This document shows positions 39,081-51,000 of a DNA stretch of 64,000 bases, piece by piece (the first letter of the stretch is position 1; each line of letters begins with the position of its first letter). The translations under genes and the position numbers were made by a program. Source of the stretch: Nereocystis luetkeana (taxonomy: Eukaryota; Sar; Phaeophyceae; Laminariales; Laminariaceae); assembly GCA_031213475.1 (NCBI GenBank), contig JARUPZ010000026.1:4949567-5013566 (forward strand). Reading direction: 5' to 3'. The notes under the pieces were generated by a model. That model was not told the DNA's origin, ran no database searches, and worked only from the letters and a program-made list of their open reading frames with translations.

Positions 39081-42000
39081 CTGAAAAACAAGGGAGCGGT
39101 GGCGGGAATGGAAGCAAGGGGAGAGGCAAAAAACAACAACAACAACAGCGGGTCAGAACGAGTACCGCTTCATCCCAAAGACTGACGGGTCAGAACGAGT
39201 ACCGCTTCATCCGAAAGGCTGACAAGGACAAACTTCATCAAACACGAAAACACACACAAAAATGACGATGTTTCCTTGTAAAAATTACAGTATGCAGCAG
39301 AGCGCGGCGATTTTTTTTTTATTACTACATATACACCGGTACTACTGCGAACGATGTATACGCATTTTTTTCATGTCAAAAGCATAATATCGGCGTCATG
39401 ATGGAATTTCGTAAAATATATTTCTCAAACTGATGCGACACGCGACGCTTATGCATGCATGCGCGAGCAAACCAAACACAAATTAGGCAGCCTGCGTGAC
39501 GTAACAACCTAACATTGCGCTATGCCTTATCCAACGCTACTTCCAAAAATTGATCATTCATTCTAGACCAATTCCAAGTCATGAAATCCCCGACACACAG
39601 CTACAAGTTGATAAATACATGAAGACTTCAAGTACGGTGAGCCTATGTTTGCTGTCCAAAAATGAACTCCGATCGTATATTTTGTATTCGCCTATATAAC
39701 CCGACTGAAGGCAACTAACATACCGTAGTATATATACAGAGAGTTTTCCATCGATCCCGGAGGCTGTTAAATACCTGGTACTATTAATAGTCCAATTTTC
39801 TGTCAGCATTGACAAACAAAGTACACGAAAAAAAAAGCTGAAAACTCGAATGCTCGCAGGTATGAAAAATTGCGCACAGCAATCGTGAGCATTTGTTGAA
39901 TAGTCCAAAAACGTCAGTCAATGCCTAGCGCAAAACGTACCCTACACGACGAGCTACGCACGCTATACGCACCTTGAAGGCCATACCCCCCTCCGCGTGT
40001 GACCGCCGCCGGAGCTCCGCAATGGCTCTCTTCTCCGCTGCCGCCGTTGCCTTCACCAAATCCACCCTAACCGGTGCGGCAAGGAACAACATGAGCAACA
40101 CCACATCGTCAAAAAAACAACATCCACATTCACATCCACAACAACCACTTTTTTTTTTTCAATCTTCCTTGGAGATCTGGGTGAAAAAAGCTTACGCCCA
40201 ACACACTTTCTTATTTGTGTACCGGTTCTAGTCCATCTGTAGGACACAGACTTTAACATGACACTCCGCCAGTGTACATGTCATGAACTTGCCGGACCTC
40301 TTTGGTCGACCCCTTTTAGGTTAGATCAAGAGGTAGGGATAGCCACCCAGGAATCCACAGCTCATTCACAACAACAACAACAACAACAACAACTACGGGG
40401 GACTATAGTTAAAAGGGCCTATGGTATAGATAAAAACCTGTTTGTGTCACCATTTTTACTAACAGTATTTGGTCCTAGTAACTATGGTCCCCCGTAATAG
40501 CGCCGTTTTCGACACCGAGCGATATTCGCGTCGCCTGAACAAAAAAACACGTACCTGGTATACGAGACTGTTATTCACCAGGTAGAACATAAAACGCGTA
40601 CACCAAGCGAAATCCGTGTCGCCCACAGAAAAAAACACGTAAGAACGAGTAGGTTATACATAATGAACACCGAACGTGTAACATCTCCAAGCGCTGTCAG
40701 CAACCCCAAAACATCGCCAGAACAACTACCGTACCGACAGAAAAACAACCACATGTCATCTAAATGTTATCAATAGCACTCGCCGGTATACTTGGATAGT
40801 TGAATTTTACGTCAAAAGCAGGAAACAAAAATTGCCATAACTATTATTACGGGGGTCCATAGTTAACAGGACCAAATATTGTTAGTAAAAAGTGTTAAAT
40901 ATATAGGTTTTATGTATACCATAGGTCCTATTAACTATGATCCCCCGTAATATTATACCATAAGCAGCAAACCACTCTTGATCCTTTTCGGGCAGCAGTT
41001 CCGTTTTTGGGGGCAAACTACATGCTTGGAATTTGAGAGGATTGTCCCCAAAACGGGGCTGCGGTTCTTAAGGGTTCAACACAACATAGAGAAAAATGAT
41101 ATTGTTTAAAACCTGTAAATATCGATCGAACATGGGGATAAAACGCACGGCAAATACACTCCTGCCCCAACCATCGACAACAGACAGAAAGCCCACACGC
41201 AAAATCCAAAAACATAAAAAAAGAGTCGAAAAGGAAAACTGAAGCCAAGGAAGAAGCAAAAGGAAGAAAAAAAACGAAGGAGAAAAGAGAAAAACACTCA
41301 ACAAAGCAACGCTTGAGGGAGAAACAAGAGATACACCAAAACAGAAATCACACACAAAGAAACACGGGTGACACACTTTCCGATGTACAACTGTAAGTAA
41401 TACGTGACGCTCAAGACAGGGCCAGACAAAAAAATAAATAAAAAAAAAACAGGAACAAATTACTTGGAACTCGAGCGGTTCATCCCCAAACGGCACACTG
41501 CAGTTCGGAAGGGATCAACTCGTTGGACATAAAAAAAAAAATCACAAACAACGATGCCGGAGCAAAACACCCAGCGAGGGTCGTCAATAGGGGTTATTAT
41601 TAGGCACGTCCTACGATCGGAAGCCCAAAACATCACCTGGCAGTTTCCTCTGCCTCGATACGAGCTTGGTTGTTCTCCTCCCACTTGGCACGTCCCTCCG
41701 CGCGCGCGCTCGAGTGGAGCACCCTCTGAAAAACGAAAACCGAAACAGCGTTGGGTAACATTGATCGGTCGCTTCACTTGATGTTGATGGAGCGAGTCAT
41801 CGAGTGACTCCAACAACCGCTTGAGGCTTGGATTGAGCCATCGGCTGACAGACTAATCTACTAATCGACTGGATGCTTTCGTCGGCGGCTTGAAAAATTG
41901 ACTTGTTCGATTGATTGACCAGTCGACCGACTGATCAAATCCTGGTTGATATTCCGATCTAAAACCCGCGTGCATAGGCGGGTCTTTACTGTCTATTATG

Positions 42001-45000
42001 CATTGAAACGGTGGATCATTGTATATGGTTATATGGTATCATGCATCATACCAGGTAGGTCTTACTGTAGATTCAGTCGATACACATACATGGATAAGAA
42101 AAGCGTAACACCTATTAATAGCATCAAACTACAGGATAAGAATAAACCAGATCAACTAAAACGGTTCTGCTTAAACACTTTTAGTACCGCAGGCCCGATT
42201 TGGGGGCTAACTACTTGACATTTGACTGGTTTGTCCCCAGAAAGGGACTGCACTTCTAAAAGGGTTAACGAAATAGTGGCATGTGTCGAATCGCCGTTAT
42301 TAGGGCCTATAGGGCCAAGCAGCAACAATATTCTCCGGTCAAAGTCAACACCCTCATCCTACCCACCCTTCTTCCACCCATTTCCGCCTCTTGCCTTACC
42401 AACTGATTTCCCCCCCCCCCCCCGGAAAAGCAATCAACAACAACTAAAAAAACTCTCGAGCTGTCGAGAAAATGCGATCTACCTATCATGCATCGCCTCC
42501 ATCTTAAGCTGCCGTTATCAGAAGTGCATTATCTGTAGTATATACGTAGTGCGAAGCCAACCCAGACATAATCTCCTAGATATTTCAGAACTAGACCCTG
42601 AAGATCAGGAATATGCATGCCCCGCAAGGTACAGATCGTCACGTGGAAGTGAGTGATACTGCATCGAGGCACCGAAGAAACCGCATGCCTGGTATACATC
42701 GAATTACATCACACGCTAAATGTAGTATCCCAACATATGCGGTTTTGTATTGATGTAATACGATATAGATAAAAAACTAAATATATCGGGTTCTTCTAGG
42801 GTGAATTCTGCATAACACTACCACACTAGGGTGATAAGATAACACACCCCCCTCGGACGATTTTCACACCTGGGTTTCTCGACAACGGCGGGGACGTACT
42901 GAGTACGACCAGCGATGCGTCCATGCAACCTTCTCGACGAAATCTTCCCAAGGACACCATTTTCGTTATGTGTGCCCCCCCCAAAATTTTGGAGGAAACC
43001 GGGGCTGACATTCCTCCCAGGGTGTACGCAACCTCGCGTGTTACCCTGTACCAGGTATCTCCGTATCATAATCAACTCTGTTTATGACCGGACACTCAGC
43101 TCTAATGAGTACACCCTCCACGTCCCCTTCCCATACAAACGCAACATTAAGAAAGAAACCCCTCTCGACCTTCTACTGGCTTTTCCAAGTCACCTCAACG
43201 GGCTGGGTGAGAGAAAGTTCCGTCCTCTCCGGATAAAGCTCGGGCTCGAACGTCGCTGCAGGCAGGGGCAGCGCGACAACCTGGTGACGAAAAAGACAAG
43301 ACAAAACAAAACAAAAAAACGAGGTGTGCAAGAAAGTGCAAGCATGTGAGAGAGCGCGACGGATTCAACGAGACCACTTCTGCAATACTTTGCTGCCCAA
43401 CCTCCAGGCAAAGTACGGCAAGTCTTCGTCGACCTGTCGCAGCCCAGAAGAACAGCCCAAGGAATCGGATGCTCTAATCCGGGCCGGCACAAAAGCAAAC
43501 ATGTACGTAGGCATTTCATACCCCCGGAGACCGTAGAGCTCGCACAGGAGGCCTGCGATGACATTTTCAAACGCTCGTTTTTGTTTCTCCATAACCGATC
43601 AAGATGTCTCATTTCCGGAGGCATACCTCGTCAAGAGAGCCTTCCGAACGAAAGAAACAATGTTCGACTTGATGATCTGCAGCATCTACTCGTACAGCAG
43701 TAGCACCCTCTCCCGTTGTTGTCGAGAAAACGATACCAGGTACCACTGTCTCCGAGTATGAAGAACGTGTCGATTCAATGTTAACCGCTTTAGGCCACTT
43801 CTTATGCAGTCGGATTTACAGTAAGTTGGAAATGGTGTTATCAGCACGTTCGCAAGAGCTTTTGCCCCGAAAATGTGGGAAATTACTGTTTCTCGCCTCA
43901 GAATGGCTCGGGCTTTTCTCCAAGACCTATTTAGAGCTGTTTCCCGCTTCTCCATGCGCCCAGTTGCAGGAAATCACCTTATGTACTTTTCCGATTCAAC
44001 TGGGTCAAATACGATTACGATCCAGGATCGGATCGGGAAAAACGCTTTTTCCGATCCAACTGGGGATTGTAATCGTATTTGACCCAGTTGGGTCGGAAAA
44101 GTACCGGAGGTTATTTCCAGCAACTGGGCACCTGGAGCAGCGGAAAACAGCTCTAGATAGGTCTTGGGAGAAAAGTCCAAGTCATTCTGAGGCAAGAAAC
44201 AGCAGTTTCGCACATTTTCGGGGCAAAAACTCTTGCGAACGTGCCGATGACACAATTTCCAACTGACTGCAAATCCGACTGCATAAGAAGGGGCCTTAGA
44301 ACAGCAGTCCCGTTTTGGGGGCAATCCACTCAAATTCCAGGTAGTTTGTCCCCCAAAACGGGACTGCAGTCCTAAAAAAGGTAAACGCACATACCATCCG
44401 ACAGGGTGGTATATAGCCGAAAAGCGAGTCGCGCCCCTCCGCAGACGGGTACATACCGAGACTTTTGGCTGCGATCGGTGCCGTGCGTATCGAACCCGCT
44501 TCTCCTTCAACACTCAAAACTTCCACAATTAATAAGGCCTGTGCTCCACCCCACCCCTCTCTCCCCACGAACCCCTCACTTGCGTCGCCCGGCGAGCACG
44601 CTCCTCTTCCATCCGCACCCTGTCCCGGAACTCTTGCGCCGCTCGCTCGTGGCGCGTTTGGCTGGACAGAACAAACTCCGCCGTCTCGGTGAGTGGTCGT
44701 TCGCTGGGCTGCGGGAAGAAGCCCTGCGAGGGAGCCGGCAACGGTCGCGCCCGCACCTTGGCCGCGGCTTCTTCCTGATTGGTAATAAAATAAACGTTCC
44801 AGCAATTGGTTGTGCCGTTTCGGGGAAAACAAAAACAGAAACAGCGGCGGCATAGATAGAGCATAGGAGGTAAAGGCGGGCGGACAGATAAAAAGATAAA
44901 CAGAGTCAGAGAGGGCGAGAAAGACATGAACGGGAGAAAAAGAGGTTAGGACCAGATAGAACGAAGCGAGGGGAAAATATAGATAGGGTAGTGGCCCCCC

Positions 45001-48000
45001 TATAGTGTCGGTTCATCAGTGCCAGCTGCCCGCTCCGTATAGTCGGGTCAGGAGATGTTCAGAATCTCACAGGTCAGGTCGGGTCGGGTCAAGAGGTTTT
45101 CACAGCTCCTGGGTCGGGTCAGGAAGATTTCAGATCTCACGGGTCGGATCGAGTCGGGCCGAGTCAGGGGTTCTCAGAATCTCGAGGGTCGGCTCGGGTC
45201 AGGCCGGATCTTAAGCAAAAAAATTTTAGGTGATTATATGACTGTTTACGGAGGCTTCGGGGTATCTGGTCCCATATCTGATCAAATTTTATCAAAATCA
45301 CGTCTTATGGGGCCTGTTTGGTGGAAAAAATGTTCCTCCGAGATTTTATCACTCCTGAAATTCCATGAAATGATTTTTTTTGGCAGCCTTTTCTGATCAA
45401 CTCTGAAAGTGATAAAATTTGGCTTTGCACTAGACCTCGGTGGCAATATACAATGTTGTCTAGGTTATAGACTGGGTTCATGACGGGTCACGACGCTACA
45501 TGCTTGGTTACGCTTGTACACAGCTGGGCTCCAACACTTGTGCGTCGGCCACCACGGAGAGGGAGGGCATCAGTACCTTGGCCACCATCGTGTCCCTTGC
45601 GGCTGCCCAACTGCAGCTGCTCTAGGCGAAACAACTTTGGCAACGAATAGGACGAGACTACAGCAGCAGTATCAAAACAATCAAACGGTATTTTTCTGAC
45701 TACGACCGCCGCAAGCAGCTCCTTACTGGTCCAGCGACTAGCAAACCCCAAGGCGAGAGCTCCTTGCTGGTCCAGCGACTAGCAAACCCCTTACGCAGCT
45801 CCCCAGGGGCTTCCACATTCCGTTGCTTCCTTCGAGGAGCTGGTGGTGAAGGTTGATCGCCCAACCCGCGTGAGCGACTCTCGTTCGTGTCGTGGTCCAC
45901 GTGGAGTTCAAAATGTCGGTTGTGTTCTGTTTTTTTAGTTCTCCCATGAAATAAAACCAAAATCACGATGAGACGGCACATGGCGCACCGATCTGGTGTG
46001 GCTTTTTGCCGGTGGAAAATCCGACTTCCTGCCTTTTTCAATCACTCAAAAAAAAATGCATAAGACCCAGCCTCAGGCCACGACATCTGAAAAACAATCG
46101 CCTTTTTTTTCCCTCTTGATGTGGGTCTCTTTCTCGCGCTTCCGGTAGCAAATAGTCCCGTGAAATCGCTTTGCATAGATGGGATTCATGATAGTGAGGG
46201 GTGGTAGGTGAAGGAGATAGAGCCGGTTGCCGCTATGGTGCCATTCATACCGGCTGGCGCATATACACCGGCATTCGCATAGAGGCACCATTACTGTATA
46301 CACCGACAGGGAGAAAAGACGAAAAACGTCCGACGAACGAGACTCTACGCCGAAATGAAAAAACGGGGTTTCAAACAAACCATCAGAGGCGACATACACA
46401 GGGGGAAAGAAACCGTCAGCACTAATCGTATGCGTATGATACACACTTGAACACGGGAAAAAAATCGTCAAGACCAAGCAAGCATTAAAAAAAAAAAAAC
46501 ACACACACACACACAGTACAAGTACGTCCAGGTTTTGAGGGATGAACCAAATGGCCAGACATAACGGTCAGAAAGTTGTGATGCAGCAGCTTTCACATAG
46601 GTCAGGAAATAACAACCCAACCAGGCCCAACTAAACAAAGGCAATGTTGTCTTGTCGTCATTAACAATAAACCAAACCCAACCCATCCCAAGGGAGTCGT
46701 CATGCTGCAATCCGGCGATGGTGTGTGCCGTCCCGAAAGTGCCCGTATTGGGAAAAAAAAAAACATCAAAAATATCTCGAAATCTCGTGGCCATTGTTCA
46801 CAGCACCTACGATCATCACAAGTAACAATCATTGCCAAAAAAAAAAAACACGTATAAATCCAGGACAGCAAGCAGTACCTGTCTGCGCTGGGTCAGAAGC
46901 CTCTGGGCCAGCAAGGCCTGCTTCGCCTTGCCCCTCTCCTCCGACCTCAGGTGGAACGGACGAGTCTCCGTGGGCGCCGCGGGCTGGTCACCAAGGGTAA
47001 CGGTCTGCCTGCGAGCCTGCGGTCACAAAAGCCATAAACAGCGGGGAGAGCAAGAAAAAGAGGACAGCAGCGGACGGGGTGCACTCATGTCATGCGTGGC
47101 CCTAGTCGGATGACCATAGAACCTCGCATCCCTACGTAAGCCACCGGGACGGAGCACGTGGATTTCAACCGAGCAGGCAGGCATTGCTCGCGCCAAGCGC
47201 GAAGAAACGCCGTGGGGTGTTCGGCGAGTGGCACAAAAGGGCAAGCTGCATCCTACTACAGTCGAACCGGCCTGAGAAGCGGACTTGCAAATTGACGACA
47301 GTTGAGAATCCATTGACGGAAGTGCGGGAGACGGTGAGCTAAAGGTCCACCTGCAGGGACGAAATGTAAGGGGGGTATGCAATAGGGGGACCTCGTTGTG
47401 CGTCCAACTCCTCCGACGGGTAACTTCAGGCAGTCACTGGTCTCGAACGACCAAACCCCAGACGACCGAAAAACACACACGAACACACAATCAAGCATTT
47501 GTCAAAAACACCACTCAGCTCAACCGAACCAGCACAAAAACAACAATTACCACGTCAAACAATACCTGGCAACAAACAACCACACCAAGACAACAACAAA
47601 GGAAAGCGAAACAAACCCCAACAAAACACAAACAAAACAAAAACGCAAGCATGAAACAAAAAACGCACGAACCAAGACCACGAAACACACAACAACAACC
47701 AACAAAAACACGAGATACTACATGCCCCAAAACAGAAAAATAACAGCAGGCTTTGTAGACAAGAGAACAATCGTGTCTCATCATTTTGACTAAACTAAAA
47801 TCAATTATGAATTCGAAGCTCAAAGCATATATCAATTACCCTTTGCCACCCAGGTGGGAGCCGATGCAAGGGCCACGGTCGCATACATAAAATATATTAC
47901 ATAAAATATATACCTGTGAAGACATCTTGGAGTAGTTCGGCATCGGACGCGCTCGGAACTGCTTCGCCGCGGCCTCATCAAGTTCGACCTGCTCCGACGT

Positions 48001-51000
48001 CTGCCCTGGCCCGCCGACGCTGCCGGACCGCATGGCCGACCGCCGCTTGGTCGAGAGCATGGGCGACTCAGCAACAGTGAGGCTCTTCGGCTTCACGACC
48101 CCCCTCGGCTTAAGCTCGGCGGACGACCCGGGACCCACGTTGGCACCGGGTCTCACTCTGTCGCACGAAAACGGAAAAGAAACGGGATGACGCGGAACGC
48201 CCAATAAAAATCGGGGTATTGACTGTACTGTACTGCACCTGTGTACAGTGTAATTAGAAAACCTGACCATGATAACAGCGACAACGCAGCAACATAAAAA
48301 AGAACAGCACAACAACCTCTCATAGCTTTTCACCTTATTTGTGCGCGGCGTGTTGACTTTTGGGGAAGCATCCCCGGTCCCCGGCGACGGAAAAAACACG
48401 TGACAAACTAGAACGAAAAAAAATGAACAGCAACAACAGTGGCATCCCTAACAACAATACTAAATCCTAGCGCGATATACATAGCCATTAACACATTGAA
48501 AACATGGGACGGCCGGTACGACCGGAGTCGAATAAAAAAGGATAAAACGCTAAACCGGAATCACTCTGACGCACGCCAAAACAACCACAGTGACAGCGAC
48601 CACTAACCACAAAAACAACCGCACCATTAACAACGACCACAATAGGTCAACAACCACTAACAACAACGGAAGCAGGTACACAAAGCAACACAAACAACAA
48701 CCACAGCATGAGCAGACAGGGAAAGCTCTGCAACATATCAAAAAGCGTAGACTCGTACAGTACACAGGCCACGCCGAAAAAAAACAAAACACACAAACGA
48801 AAAGCGACAACAACAAAAACCTACACACCCCAACCACATTAAAAGAGATGAAAACACACAGAAGGGAACCGCGGCGAAAACCGCATATGTGCTAAACCGT
48901 ACCAGGCATTTACGTATACACATTTGACCAATCACCTTCCAACGCTGGAGCTGCGTCCGGTGGGCAAAGGCCTGGCCTTGAACTGCTTCGACAGCTCCTC
49001 CTCGTCCCTGCTCCGGTGCGGGCTGCACGGATCCATCCCATCCCATCCCATCCAAATGCGGTCCGTTCCATTTGATCAACCGGGTAAGCAGGCGGTACAC
49101 ACAAAGCAGTGACAATCACGGGCGGTGCGAAAAAAAAAAAGCCGACACAGCGCGCGCCACGTCAAAAACGCAATCAACATAACCCAACATAATCCACACC
49201 ACAGAAAATACCGTAGTTCCCGTTATGGAATGTTGTGCAAAACCAAAAGCCGTACCAATGAGTGCGGTGAACCCAAAACCGGAAGCCGTTTTTATTTCTG
49301 CTTTTCCCGACAGAAAACCGACATTTTGTGCGCTCCTGCGCGACACGGCAACAGGAATGAGCATATGATAGACTAAATACCTTGGAGCACGCTTGGAAGC
49401 GCGTCCGTCCGTGCTGAGGCGGAAGGGAGCCGGCTGGGTCAGCGTCTTGTCGCTGTGCTGAGGCCTGAAAACGCCCTGCTCTCCTCCAACTCCGAAGCCA
49501 TCGGGGTTGTATGGTCTGGCCTTGAACTGGTGCTGATATGACACACGGCAGCAAGAAAATACAGAAAAAAAAACCGGCAAAATATATACCGTACGTAAAG
49601 AAAAAAAGAAAAAGTGAGCATCCACATACTGCACATCCTCATGCCGAGAGAATGAAAAAACGTGAAGAGACACGAAAAAAAAACTATTTGCTTCGGAAAA
49701 TCGGGTGTTCTAAGACAGAACAACGGCGCAGCGTTATAACCCTGCGCTCCACTCACAAAAAACATTGGCCTACCCTAAAAAAAGGCAGGGCGTGTAAAAT
49801 ATTTATTAGGGCCGGTCGACCTCCAGCTGTATGGAAAAATCGTGAAGTAGTGCTCCTCAACGGGGGGTACACATTCGATAACGCCTCCGACGCCGTCTTG
49901 ACAGCGTCACATACCCGGCAACAAGGCATTCAGACATACGTGCGTAGCAGTTCGCTGGCATACCGACTGCATCCAACCGCTCCCACGAAACAAAAAAGTC
50001 GGCCTGCATTCTACTGCAAAACCAACCAATCATCAAACAAACATGTCGGCCTGCACTCCGCAGCGAAACCAACAATTTTTAGATGATCAGCGGCTGCCAC
50101 CTTATACATATCGGCTTCCACTTTCACCATGAAACCCACCGACGAGCATACTGGCCGTCTCGTCCGGCATTACACTACGAAACCCACCATAACAACAAGC
50201 CAGAAACAAGAACAACGTACAAAGTATGATGCATCGGCTTCTACTCGCTACCCATAAACACATGCAATATCGCCTTGAAATGAGATATACCAGGTAGCAC
50301 CACACTGCAAATTCGACCACAACCAGATACTTCCCCGCCGCCATGTCCGCATTCCATGGCCTCACCCCACCATAAAGACCCCACCATAAAGCCAACCAAC
50401 AGAAATATATATATATATCCTGGCACCTTTTTCATGTCGGCCAGCTCTGCTTCCTCCCTCTGCTCGCGCGAGGGCAGGTGCGACTTCACGTGGCCCGCCG
50501 CTCTCGCTTCCGTCCTAAACCTGTGACATAACACACACGTACATACAGACAAAGGCGCACACATCATTACCGACGCGTGTGTGGGAAGGGAGGGGCCGGG
50601 TGGTTACAGCACGCGGGTGAAACGATACACGTGTGCGCAAGGCTTTCACCAGAGGCATCCAAACGAAGTACCAATCGTATTTCTAACCAACACGACCACC
50701 GTCAGTAAGGTACTGAAGACGAGGCGGGCAGGAGGGCGCAGGGGGGTGCTCATGTCATGCATGGCCATAGTCGTATGACCATAGGCCCTCGCATCTCTAC
50801 GAAAATGAATGCCGAGAAGGAGCACGTCGGAATTTCACCGATCAGGAAGATAAGAGATTTCTTGCACCAAACGCGAAGCGCCGTGAGGTGTTGAACGAGT
50901 CACCTGAAGGGTGGGCCGCATCCTACCAAGGACCGCTTGTGAGACGGACTTAATGTGCAAGGATGACAGCGTCGAATGAAATCGATTAGTTTTCCGGTCT

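Larger units (their letters stand above)
39081..43172. other. Last intron of the TPX2-like gene (about 4.1 kb), repeat-rich
   Basis: Holds a 35-bp tandem pair (about 39151-39222, GGGTCAGAACGAGTACCGCT), two MITEs, two F2 repeats and one GGGTGATA repeat. No exon-like sequence was recognised between 39230 and 40390 or between 41530 and 42170. Confidence 0.6.

Noticed and set aside
47396-47793. Lys/Asn/Gln/Thr-rich ORFs of 115 and 131 codons
   Set aside because: Low-complexity CAACAA/ACAAAAC intron sequence of the minus-strand gene.
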